Below, in pieces: positions 33,094 through 44,233 of a stretch of 64,000 nt of DNA. Within the stretch, counting starts at the first letter, position 1. Every line of letters starts with the position of its first letter. Origin of the DNA: Lojkania enalia (Eukaryota; Ascomycota; Dothideomycetes; Pleosporales); NCBI GenBank assembly GCA_010094045.1, contig ML986649.1, positions 124,001 through 188,000 on the forward strand, in the 5' to 3' direction. The translations under genes were made by a program, and so were the position numbers. The notes below the pieces were generated by a model. The model did no database searches. It saw nothing but the letters and a program-made list of their open reading frames with translations, and had not been told where the DNA came from.

Positions 33094-35589
33094 ATTTGCA
33101 AATAGATGTACTAGTTCACGCTAAATAATATATAGAATCGAAAGGCTTGCGACCAGCGCCCAAACAGACACTAGAAAAGAATGGCACTTTGAGAAAAAAA
33201 GAAGACGCGCAGCATGCTCTCCACCAAAGGTCAGGCATGTCTCTAGATATTCTTATTTCCAAGGCATCACGCGATGAACTCCGATCCACTAATAATGAGC
33301 GCTGAGGCCTTCTAGTTACAAGTCCGACCCACTTGCCGCCAGGGCTTCAACGGGCTCCAATGTGGCACCTGAAGGAGCAGGCCAAAATGGACTTCGGTGA
33401 TCACTTCTGCTGGCGAGTCCATTTCCTCGCTGGGAAATGTGTACGTACGTCCCAGGTCTGGAATGGCTGGGCAGCGACTCTGTGGCTGCTCGTACTGGCT
33501 AGACGCACCACACGTGGGTCCCCACAAGAACAATACATTGTCAGAAGTGTCAGAAGAAAAGCCAAAGCGCTTGAGCGCGATGTTCCAGTAATGTCGTTGA
33601 TGCCCGTTGCACAGACGCCACTAGTGTTTTGCGGCCGCAATCTAGGTAGCCAAGCTCCGAAACTGCTTCCTGGGCGGCAGTAGCCGAAAGGCTAAACGGT
33701 TACAACCCGACTTGCAAGACCCTTGACACGTTGAAATCGAATGATCTGTATACCTCCGTACTTACACTGGAACTGTGGGAAAGCCGATTTTCTTTGCTTT
33801 TCTCTTTGGTATACAGTCTAGGCTCGCGTATAGGTAAAAGCCCAAGCCAAATAGCACTTAACTTTCCCGTTAGAACGAGAAAGGTACAGTATTCTGCTCA
33901 TGCTAGGATGATTTCCAGGTTGCAGGCATCTTCCTAGCCCCACCGAGTCGGTAGACAAAAATGTCCAATCCCAAGTCAAATTGAAGGTCATGACGGCTGA
34001 AATCGGTAGCCGAATCCGGGGAATCCTGAAACAAGCACGTGCCAAGTCGCCCCCAAGGTTCCCCTAAATCTACACCCTCTTCGCCAAGCGCTAAGAAGCA
34101 TCAAAAATGTCGGAGATCCGCCACGGTAGTCCTGCCTCATATTCACGGAGCAAATCAGCCACATATAAGCGACATGTTTCAACGGAGGCCGCAAGTGGTT
34201 GGTTGCTCCTGCGTCGTTGAAAACAAAAAGGAGCAACCGGGGGTTTCGCGGAGGGGATTGGCATTACGAGATGGGAAAACTTGAAGGAAAGCAGCAGTAA
34301 CAAGACGCGCGTCGGTGGAATGATGGTGGTATGGTAACGATTGGGGCGTAACGGAGTAAGGCTTCAAGAGACGAAAGGACGATTGAGCGTTGAGGTTGAT
34401 GCGATATCGCCCCGAAGACCAAGACCTTATATACTTGCATCCATCGTGAAGATGTAACCAAATAGCTTACATCGCGTTTGCGCCCAGATCAGAGTGTTGC
34501 GAAGCTGGAGGAAAACCGATCGAGATCGCGTTTGCAGCAGACTAATGCGCGTTTCCCGGTGTTCCGGCTTCGTCCTCGAATCCAAGGCCGCTGCTTCATC
34601 AATGCCATCACACTAGTTTCAGTGGAAGCCGAACTGGCGGGTGAAGGAGTTAGAGATTACAATGAATAGAATGGCGTTGGTTTAATGGAAAAGCAAATTT
34701 TTGTGTCGGCAGCATGAATAATCAGCGGCTAAACCTGAACTCGCTAAGTAACCACCCAGAGTAGAAGCTGGAAAGTTGATTCCCTGGCCTTTGCCGCGTG
34801 GAAGCGGCCTTTATGAATATGAAAATCGCTAGGATAGAGAAAACTGTGTAGTCCAACACACTAATCAAGGCGGCAAGCTTCGCAGCCGTCGGCATAGAAG
34901 CCTAAGACCGTCTAAAAACCACTAGGGTTTGGTGTTCCGTTTGAAGACGGCAAAAGAAAAAAAGGGGTGAACATTGAAGAACCCGCCGGAATTGTCCATA
35001 ATCATAGAATCTCCTGAAGGGACCCAAGACCTATGTGGGAGCTACCGAAATTTAGGGCTAGACTATTTTACCTTCTTGAGCGTAGAAGCAACTCCAGAAA
35101 TTACCAGGTTGGCTTGCGAAAGTTTTACCCACATGATAGATATCGCATGTGTTTTCTTTTTTCATCCACCATAAGTGACGATTTGAAGGACCTGGGACTG
35201 TAGTGGACGCTCACTTTGTCTTCCAAATGGGAAATGAACACTATATAATGACCGGAAGGGAACACCTGAGGCCCCACGTACAGAATCCCAGGCTTGAAAA
35301 TCTCGCCTAGAGTTCATATTCAGCCTTGTGTTCTTCGGTCGGCGTCAGAAAAATATCTAGGCCTTGATGTTGCCTTGCAGAAGAGAGCAGAAACAGGACC
35401 AGGATATCACACAGGGACAGGAAGTAAAGTCTAGTCAGATCGATTATAATCTCCTCCGGCCATGAATTATGGAATGTCACGAGTCTCATACTTTGGAGTC
35501 TTATCTACTCAAAGTGGGAAACCTACCAACGGCACTGCGATTGATCAATTGTCTGCAAGAAGAGGCAGTTGAAGTGACTGGGATTGCGC
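33094..35589. other. intergenic region upstream of the dioxygenase fusion gene
   Basis: No gene supported. Overlapping open frames at 33312-33683 and 33988-34303 have no domain. The first few hundred bases should hold the promoter of the minus-strand fusion gene. Confidence 0.35.
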
Positions 35590-36430
35590 ATATGTAGGTC
35601 TTGATTACGTTTGGGGCGAATCTCCGCCTTTCCACTTCAGAACATCGTTCCAATTTCAAAGCCTATTAGTGGTTATGGGGACGCCATAGTCGTCACGACT
35701 CGAGCGGGCATCCGATACTTATGGGTTGACAAATACTGTTTTCTCAAGACGACCCTCCCCGAAGGCATCGGCAGACACAAAGTATGCATCTCAACTGTGT
35801 GAGCGTGAAAGTCACTAGAATCGCTGCTTGTTTCCTAAATACAGATGCAGGGTCGGCCGGCGTGAGTATAAACCATCGAGGGCGAACCCCGTGTGTCGTA
35901 CTAGGTCGCAATCAGTTCGTCCCTACTTATGCATTCCCTCGTACTATAAAACATCGAAATGGAATATGCCAGAATGGACTTACCAGGGGGCACTTTTCTT
36001 GGAGACGACTTGTGTTTACGGATCGGATGGTATACTTCCAATGTCGTGAAATGAGCCGCCTAGAATCCATTGATGAAGGAAAGTGGCCGGGACCATTGGT
36101 CATTGCTTAGGGATCCTGTGTTTCCTAATCCTTTAGCTAGCGCTAACGTCTAGGTTATCTAGAAAATGGTTGTAGACGTCATTCAAGGGTCCTTTACCCT
36201 CGAGTCTGATATTTCGAACGCCTTTTCATGCATATTGAATAGCTTCGCTGAGATCCATCCCGGGATCCTGCATCTATTTGCGGTCTTCCAATTTTCTAAG
36301 CACGATAGCCGCGGGGGCCAAAAAAATGGACGCATATCGGAGTTTTTGGCGTTAAATCTGGCGTGGGGAGCATCCTGAATATCGAAAAAGGCGCGCTGGC
36401 TACTCGAGTTGGTCGTGGGTCGGCTAGCAT
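35590..36430 (+). pseudogene. HET-domain (heterokaryon incompatibility) pseudogene
   Basis: Successive HET-protein motifs appear in order but in shifting frames. YVGLDYVWG (from 35591) matches the YVALSYVWG start. DAIVVTTRAGIRYLWVDKYC (frame of 35611) is the core block. GVSINHRGRTP, LGRNQFVP and RRLVFTDRMVYFQC (frame of 35784) match the second block, and the middle WTYQG piece lies in another frame. SFTLESDISNAFSCIL (frame of 36166) and RRAGYSSWSWVG (ending at a TAG near 36427) match the C-terminal part. At least four frame changes and internal stops are too many for introns, so the gene is dead. Intact HET proteins mediate non-self recognition cell death in filamentous ascomycetes. The N-terminal part before 35590 was not recognised. 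Confidence 0.8.
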
Positions 36431-36659
36431 GGCGCAATTACGTTTCAATTCAAGCAAAATTCGAATCGGACTGCCATGAGACTAGAATACAGTGTGGCAT
36501 GTCCGCCACAATCCAAGCTAGATAATTTCCCGCTTCATATGTCCGTCGAAACTCAGGGTGCAAGTGCCATAGACATTGAGCAGTATAATGATCTATCCAC
36601 GGGACAAGCGAGCAGATATAGGCCGATGTCCTTTTTTTTTGTACATAGTGCCTTTCAGA

Positions 36660-36859
36660 TGTTCTTCAGCAGATTCAATGTCCACTTTAGCTTGGTTGCG
36701 TCACGTGCGAGGCACGATGAGATGCTAGCTTTCGCAACCGTTCATGATGTCAAGCCTCGGGTGGAGCAGTTTGAGCTGAGCGAAAAAGGCATTGAGGAGG
36801 CTGTTGGCAAACCCAAGGGAAACAAGATGCGTTACCGTGTTATGCTAATCACTAAATAG
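36660..36859 (+). pseudogene. C-terminal remnant of a zinc-type alcohol dehydrogenase
   Basis: The last 60 or so codons of an open frame ending at 36859 read NVHFSLVASRARHDEMLAFA, then VHDVKPRVEQFELSEKGIEE and GNKMRYRVML. This is the conserved C-terminus of medium-chain Zn-dependent alcohol dehydrogenases (GS...EML.FA..H.IKP......I.EA.....GK.RYR.VL). The upstream part of the same frame is unrelated, and no Rossmann or catalytic zinc-site motifs are seen, so only a fragment remains. It sits directly after the dead HET gene. Confidence 0.7.
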
Positions 36860-37228
36860 GCTCAGGGAAACGAGACAAGTAGTATGACTTGGTGAATTCT
36901 GTTACGATATCTGCTGGAGGAAAGGAGGTAATATTAGCCTCCGGAAGAGCGAACAGAGCTGTTGTATTTAGAGGAGTCTTCCGCTGTTCACAGAGGGCAG
37001 TTGCATGCCTGCCTAGCTTAAAAATCCTTGATTCTACAATATGAAAGGGACGCGAGTATGTGAAAATCCTATGACGCGTGTTCGACACACGTCGGCACGT
37101 GATTGAAACTGACGCTAACGCTATATTCGGCACTCGGCTAACTGATCTGACCGCCCTTCATTCCATGCTTGAAATCCATCTACCCATGCATTATTCACAA
37201 CCTCTTTAACTAGTATATCTCTTCGCAA

Positions 37229-38410
37229 ATGGTCTCCGGCACAAATGTATTGTAATTACTTCTACATGAACCGTTACATACACTAATATTTGCCAGGATT
37301 CCAAGACGCCGCCCATAGTCTCTTTGGCCGCCGGCGGTGTGGCGGGCGGCATCGAAGCATTCACATCTGTGCGGATGTATCCTATGTTCCTTTATCCTAG
37401 GCAATCATAATAACCTCTAAATTAGTATCCTCTGGAATTTGCAAAAACTCGTGTTCAGCTTCGGAGTCAAAAAGGAATTCCGACGCCGCGTAACCCATTC
37501 CGGGTTGTTACCCAGGTCTATCAGAAAGAAGGCATCCGCGCGCTTTACAAGGGCTGCGCTGCTCTCGTTGTCGTACGTTCTGCCCCGAGACCTCCTCTCA
37601 TCCATTTCTCCTTCCACATTGATTCAATGTTCGTTATTTCTTTCATCGGAATTGCATTTCCGAATTTTCCCGAGCTGATCTCAGCTGCCTTTCCCTTACC
37701 CGTATCGCTACCAAGATCTTTTTTGAGTGAAAGTATAGGGTTCCATAGCAAAAGATGGTGTGCGGTTCCTGTTCTTCGATCAGATAAAGCATGCCTTCGC
37801 CGACCCGCAGACGGGAACTCTTTCACCGCTGCGAAATCTCGCCGCGGGGATGACAGCAGGTGTCGTAGCTTCAATAACGGCTGTCACACCAACGGAACGC
37901 ATTAAAACGGCCCTCATCGATGATGCAAGAAATGAAAGAAGGTTTAGATCGGGTCTCCATGCGACGTCCGTGATATGGAAAGAGCATGGCATGCTTGGCC
38001 TTTACCGAGGTTTCGCCGGGACTACCCTTAAGCAAGCATCTGCAACTGCCTTCCGAATGGGAACGTACAATATCTTAAAGGACTTCGAGACAACAAGGGA
38101 TATACCGCAGAACACGGCTGTCAACTTCGCTAACGGATCTGTGGCTGGAATTGTGACTACGCTATGTACGCAACCTTTTGACGTCATCAAGACACGATCG
38201 CAAAGTGCGTATGGAACCAGCACCGCCGAAGCCGTCAAGAGTATCCTGATAGACTATGGAATTAGAGGTTTCTGGAAAGGCACAACAATGCGTCTTGGAA
38301 GGACTGTATTCAGCGGTGGAATCTTGTTTACGAGCTACGAAGCTGCGGTCAAAATCATAATGCCGATATACTCAAAAACGGCACAGACAGTCAGCGCAGA
38401 AGTATCATAG
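37229..38410 (+). CDS. CTP1: mitochondrial citrate/tricarboxylate carrier
   Basis: Inner-membrane carrier exchanging citrate or related tricarboxylates between matrix and cytosol. Exons 37229-37246 (18 nt, MVSGTN), 37297-37368, 37426-37572 and 37739-38410 encode 302 residues, close to yeast Ctp1 (299). Three mitochondrial-carrier repeats carry the signature PxD/ExxK/R: YPLEFAKTR, TPTERIKTA and QPFDVIKTR. The second repeat reads AVTPTERIKTALIDD, almost identical to the citrate-carrier signature, which separates it from other carriers. Other typical blocks are LAAGGVAGGIEAF, GVRFLFFDQIK and FWKGTTMRLGR. The first donor (GTATTG) and second donor (GTGCGG) are weak; introns are 50, 57 and 166 nt. 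The stop codon is only 51 bp from the stop of the convergent hydantoinase gene, so the transcripts probably overlap. Confidence 0.9.
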
Positions 38411-38461
38411 ATGAAGCTTAAAATATATTTTTCCAAACTATTTACATGTGTCCATGTTGAC

Positions 38462-41400
38462 TTAAGCCTTGTCGTCAAACTCATCTATAACACTAACTGG
38501 CTTGACGAATCGCCCCAGCGGCTTGTACTCTAAGTGGTCTAGGCCAAATGCTTTGGGACCCCCGATCTCGACCCCTCTAGGGCTTGTCCACCGCTCACTC
38601 GCTGTAATGCCAATAACGATCACCAAGAGCCCATATCGATACTCGGGCGTTCCAATTGCCTCACCGTTCTGAGCGTCGATGACCGATATCAGATCCGGTA
38701 CTATGGCGATAACGTCTTCGTTCCTCTCTTCCCCGACAACGTCATTCCCATCTTCGGGCATCCGAATAGCCGCAATATTTTCATTCTTGAAAGGTATTTT
38801 GATCTTCCCTGCGTAAGCTGACTCTCCAGTCCTAGACATATCGCTAATATCTGCACCTTCAATAATTACCTCTCCATACACATGTCCCATTCGGAGTGTG
38901 CGTTCGACACCGACGATCTTGCCCTTAAAAAGCACTCTCCCGGTTTCCGGTCCCCCTACGGAGTCGATGATTGATTCGGCCACGCTGTCAACCCTATGTT
39001 CCTGTCGCGCTCTTGCAACCTCTCTCCCGATTCTCCAGCTCAAGGAAATAGTATGTTCGACAGCCCATCTTTTTGTCTCTGCGCCTGTTACTGGGGCATC
39101 TGCACACCCGACATGGCTTCCCATCTGACTTAGCGCCGCCCTAATAACTTGCTCGACTTTGAGATCACTTGTAGACTTTGGCATGTACAAGACATTGCCG
39201 TTGCCGTCCGCTACAGAAACTGGACTGAAGATGATGTCCCGTTCTCGAAAAACAACTGGGGTAGTCTGCCATTTTGTGGGGTACGCGCGGCCCATCCAGT
39301 CGCCGTCCACCGTGGGAATATTCATATTTGATGAAGCGCCAAGAACCATTCCTTGCAGACCGTTGCCACCCCCAATCTCAAGTGCAATCATGTGGGTTGC
39401 TTGTCCGCCATGGAAGAGTTTGTACAGCTCTACCTGTGCGTCCATTATCCTTCAATTGATTAGCTGATACCCGCCAAAACTGCAAAAAAACTTACTCGTC
39501 TCCAGCCAATTTCTCAATGCCGACGGTAGGGGAGCCAGCACCACCCCCTGAACCAACCAAATCATCATCTTTAAGATCATCCGGACTCACCACGCGTACA
39601 ACATCGCCTCTCTGAAGCATCCGACGTAGACGCAGCATAATAGAATATGGACTGCCACCACCTCCTGTGCCAAGAATATAGCATCCGATTGTTATCCAAC
39701 TAAGATCAATCTCAGAGACGTACCATGTACGATTCGTTACCTTAGGTTTGTAGCTTAAAATGTTAACAAGGGGACCCTCGTCCTCTTCTGGAGAACCATC
39801 TTCTAAGGACGACGGTAATATTTCCTCTATGCTTTCGGTTGATGCGGTTTCTGTATCAATATGAAGTGCGGCAAATTCCTGAGAACGGGAGAAATCAAAA
39901 TCGCCGGCGGCCCTTAGAATAAATCGGGTCTTATGGGCGATATATGGCAGAGGGAATGTTTCGATTTCAACCACCTCGATTGAATCACGCGATGCGCCAG
40001 CGTCGACTGTCTTCTGCCGTAAGCCCTCCGAAATATCGGATATCAGTTCTTTCGTTGACTTCTTTTCAGTGGACTTAACAGTATCAATAACAGCACTAAC
40101 TCTTGCCATCGCTGCTCCGATTGCATTTGCTACCCCGGACCACTGAGGCTTGATGACACAGCTTGCCCCTTTCAGCTCATCGGGTGCGATGACTGCCCCT
40201 CCTCCTACTAATATAACTGGTAGATCGTCGGGTGAGGTTTTCATAGTGTCGATGACGCGCTCCAACATTCTCTTCGTTTCCTGCTTAAATTGCTTGATCT
40301 CTTCCTCACCTAACTTCCCTCGTACTTTTACCGGATCACCAATAGACACGGCTGCGGATGCTGCTACTGTGTAATCAGTTGCAGTCGGTACATCACCGCC
40401 GAACACCAAGGCTTTTTCTGGGAGCCTGTAGCCAACAGATTCAGGGCCAACTGTAAGTCTGCCATCTAGCTTGTGGACGAGCGATCCGCCGCCCAGCCCT
40501 ATACTTTTTACGTCTGGATAGCTGAAATTCATTCTTACGCCCGACAATTCCGAATATGCGGCCTGCTGTCTGGGGAACCCATTGGCGAGCAATAGCCCGA
40601 CATCGGTGGTTGTACCACCTACATCAACAACCATCATCGCCTGACCTTTTGCCTGCTTGTCAACGAGAAATGCTGCGCCACGCATACTATTTGTCGGACC
40701 AGAGCTAAATGTTCGGATGGGTAACCGACTGGCTGCGTCGCCACTAAGAATCGTTCCATCGTTTTGTGTGATAAAGACTGGGCAATTCAGTCCAAGGTCT
40801 TTGATCGGCGCCTGGAATGACTTGATTGTTTTCCGCGCAAAGGACTGAATTGAGGCGTTCAATATAGCTGCATTTTCTCGCTCCAAAAAGCCTAGATTAG
40901 CAACTTCTTTGCCCAAGACAACATCCACGCCAGGGATCTCGCGGCGTATAATTTCAGCTGCGCGTTCTTCTTGTCGTTCTACAGTGTCAATGGGACTAAA
41001 AACACCGTTCACAACAACGGATTTTATCCCTTTGGACTTGATAATACCAGCTTGTTCTTTAATTTCATCTTCATTGATGCTGGAAATTAGACTTCCATCA
41101 ACTTCTAGACCGCCTTGTAGATGAGTATAATAACCCAGAATTATCTTCCTCATGGAAGGTGGCCAGTCGATGCATGGCGGAGCATGTTTACCAAATGGCC
41201 CGCTTAGACGCAAGACCGCTACTCGGGATAGACGAGAAGTGTCGCGGGTTACTACTGCATTGACGAAGTGCGTTGTGCCGATTGTAACGCTCGCAATAGT
41301 GGTGGGATCTACGGAGGCAGACTTAAACATCGTTGTGATAGCATCTGCAATGCCATGGCTGGGATCTGTGGTTGTGGGCGCTTTATGCCTGTTCAGAGGT

Positions 41401-41751
41401 GAGCAATCAAATCAAAGTCATATAATACAGGAATTCTGGCTCTATGGAAGATCTTTTGTCATTGGAAACGTCGATTAAGGAAACATTGATTAAGCGTAGA
41501 TTTACATCGAGGAGCTGAGAGTTCATCCATGTGTGGATGTAAGGGCATCACCATCTGCCCTTCTAAGGACCACAACTGACTTACCATGCAATGATTCCTC
41601 TATCAACCTCCCCAGACCTGATCGGATCGATAATAACTCCATCAGTATTCGTCCTACTACCGATCAGCCCGGTACTAGAATCAGCAATGGCGTAACGTTT
41701 TACCTACCCGCCAACGTCGACGCCAATTCTCAGCATGTTGTGAGCTGCCAT
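38462..41751 (-). CDS. hydantoinase/oxoprolinase fused to DUF917 (thiohydantoin desulfurase-like)
   Basis: Minus-strand exons 41708-41751, 41585-41653, 39496-41388 and 38462-39449 give 997 residues; introns are 54, 196 and 46 nt. The N-terminus shows the hydantoinase/oxoprolinase N-domain (RIGVDVGG then TNTDGVIID), TIGTTHFVNAVV, and the ATPase-like core MMVVDVGGTTTDVGLL and IGLGGGSLVH. From about residue 600 the DUF917 module begins (IGCYILGTGGGGSPYSIM, VGSGGGAGSPTVGIEKL, HMIALEIGGGNG). The hydantoinase half hydrolyses five-membered cyclic amides such as hydantoins or 5-oxoproline using ATP. DUF917 has, as I recall, been renamed after S-methyl thiohydantoin desulfurase. The acceptor before TNTDG could be either of two adjacent TAG sites; only the second restores the GGTNTD motif. 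It is divergent from an NCS1 permease, suggesting a catabolic uptake unit. The exact substrate is unknown. Confidence 0.92.
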
Positions 41752-41791
41752 GATATGGCAGTGTCTCGAATAGGAGTCGTCTCCTCAGGTA

Positions 41792-42176
41792 GATAGATGA
41801 TCCCAACTGCTGTCTGCTCTATGCTCGTAAAATCTCGGATCAGATAAGATAAACCCGGGAACCCGAAAATGGTTGCACGTCTCCGAAGATCGGACGATTC
41901 TGCCGAGGACCTTCCCATTTCCCCCCAGCGCGCATGCACGACTGCGAGTCAGCACACTCGTTCTCTCACATCACTCGCTCACAGCTCGGGCAGATATTGA
42001 ATACCGCAACGGCCCTTGTCGATCACGAGAGTGGGGTTGTGCTCGAAGCACCACTTGCGAAATGGAGGGGTATGCCTATCGCGGCGTACGGGAACAAGAT
42101 GCTTGGCTGCTGCGATACAACGACTCAGGCTACAAGTATCAGATAAGACGTATAGCTTCGTTCCCACTGAGATAGG
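41792..42176. promoter_or_regulatory. cluster of HGATAR sites in a divergent promoter
   Basis: The 571-bp space between the hydantoinase start (41751) and the permease start (42323) holds five AGATAR sites on the plus strand: GATAGA 41792, overlapping GATAAG 41843 and GATAAA 41848, GATAAG 42142 and GATAGG 42171. HGATAR is the binding site of AreA/NIT2 GATA factors, which switch on genes for secondary nitrogen sources in ascomycetes, usually from paired sites. Binding here is inferred from sequence alone. Confidence 0.6.
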
Positions 42177-42322
42177 GGAATTTTCAGTTGTGGTATCGCT
42201 CGCTTTGCGAATACGAGTTGGCGCGCGAATGAGTTCTTTTATATCGTCTCCAATCTGAGGCCTGTTGAAGCGGCGTGCTCACCTCGCATCTGATCATCTA
42301 ACCTTACGCTGGATTCTAAGAG

Positions 42323-44233
42323 ATGTCGAATCTTAGGAAGCGACTTGTTGCGGTTGACCAGTATGTGCGATTGAAAGGCAACAAAGATCAACACGAGCAA
42401 ACCGACGCATGGAGCAACCGTGATCTCATCCCCTTGCCACCGTCAAGGAGGACGTGGGGATGGTTTCACTTCTTCGGGTTTTGGGCAATTAGTAGTTTGA
42501 ATATTGCAAATTGGCAAACACCGAGCACATATCTGAGTACGATTCTATTCCTTTACTGACTCCTAACGGGGAAGTTTGATGCACTGCGTGCTGACATTTC
42601 GCAGCACAGGGTCTGTCGGTAAGACAGAGCATGTTAATCATAGTCGTCGGCCGAATCCTCATAGCAATGTTCTCTACACTCATCGCATGGGCGGGCTTGA
42701 AATGGCACATCGGGTTCACAGTGCAGAATCGGTATACGTGGGGCATGCGAGCGAGCTATATCCCCCTACTACAAAGAATCTTGCTTAACTTCATATGGAA
42801 CGCAGTGCAATGTTAGTCCCAACCCTCTTCCATGCTTTCTGCGACTAATAGTTCTGTGTATTTAAGGCTGGAACGGCGGCCGTCTAATCGCTGTCTGTAT
42901 AACATGCATCTGGCCCTCCTTTGCTCGAATTCCGAATACATTCGGCCCCAACATGCCAACGACTACCTACGAGTTCGTCGGCTTCACGGTGTTCTGGTTC
43001 CTCTCTACACCATTCCTCTGGCTTCGGCCTGAGAAGTTTAAGATCCCATTCCTCATCATGTCGCTCTGGTGTGGTCTCGGTATGCTGTCTTGGATGATCT
43101 GGGCACTTGCGGTGGCAAAAGGTGTCGGCCCGCTCTGGGATTCAGGACAGCAGATCCCTGGCGGAAGTCCATGGGGCGCTAGTTGGCTGATCATGGCGGG
43201 GATTAATCAACAAGTTGGCGGACTGGCGGCTGGAATTACGAATGGATCGGATTTCTCGAGATATGCGAGAGCGCCGAAACACTATCTTATTGGTACCGTG
43301 CTTAGTTGTATGGTCACTGGTGTTATGGTGTGCTTCATTGGCCTTGTGACGGCCTCGGCGGCGCAGAAGATTTATGGAGAGGTGTACTGGAATCCGCCGG
43401 ATTTGTTGATGGTGATGATGGATTATGGGAATGGGTCATCAAAGGCACGAGCGGGTGTCTTCTTCCTTGCTGCAGGCTTTGCGTTTACGGCCATGTTCGA
43501 AAATATTTGCGGAAATGCGGTTGCGGGTGGTATTGATCTGGCTGGTCTATTCCCTCGATACATCGACATTCGACGTGGAGCTATCATCACCTTCCTCGCC
43601 GCTTGGATTGTGCAACCATGGCAATTAATCAACCGCGCCACAACCTTCATCCAAGTTTTGTCGTCCTTTGCAGTCTTCTTGGCGCCAGTTATGGGACTTA
43701 TGGCTTGCGACTATTATATCCTGAGGAAGCGGAAGATTAGATTAAGCCATTTGTATCGGACCCATGATACTAATTATTGGTTCTGGAAGGGCATGAACTG
43801 GAGAGCGATTCCAGCGTGGTGTGCGGGATGGGCGCCAACGATCGGAGGACTCGTAGTAACAGTAAGAATGGATCCGAGCCCGCCGAGGGCGTTGGTGCAG
43901 TTATATTTTATGGCTTTTTTAATCGGTGAGTACCCCAGCAGCGCCTTGCATTACCATTTATCATCCCGATGTCATCGAGCATGTCATGATAACATTGGGC
44001 TAGGCTTTTTTATCAGCGGTATCCTGTTTTATGTCTTGAATATCGTCTTCCCGGTTCCTGATATGGACCAGTATGATGAGATAGATTACTATGGAACCTT
44101 TACGGTTCAGGAAGCGGAAAGGATTGGTGTAGTGCCGTTAGAGCAATCGGGTATCGTAGGCATTGATGACGAAGGAATCATTAGGGCTGAGACTGAGGAG
44201 GTTGTTGTTAGTTCGTACGGAAAGAAAGTTTGA
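42323..44233 (+). CDS. NCS1-family permease (Fur type; allantoin/uracil/hydantoin-like substrates)
   Basis: Plasma-membrane proton or sodium symporter for nucleobases and related rings. Exons 42323-42536, 42605-42811, 42867-43925 and 44004-44233 encode 569 residues, a usual length for fungal Fur-like proteins. The N-terminus is cytosolic (MSNLRKRLVAVDQYVRL). NCS1 marks include WSNRDLIPLPPSRRTWGWFHFFGFW, ISSLNIANWQT, GLSVRQSMLIIVVGRI, WNAVQCWNGG, GGLAAGITNGSDFSRYARAP and a series of about 12 hydrophobic segments. The cytosolic tail is acidic and ends SSYGKKV. The last intron (78 nt) is a multiple of three without a stop, so retained transcripts would stay open. It is divergent from the hydantoinase-DUF917 gene across a GATA-rich promoter, which points to a hydantoin- or allantoin-like substrate. 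Uracil, allantoin and cytosine remain possible. Confidence 0.92.
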
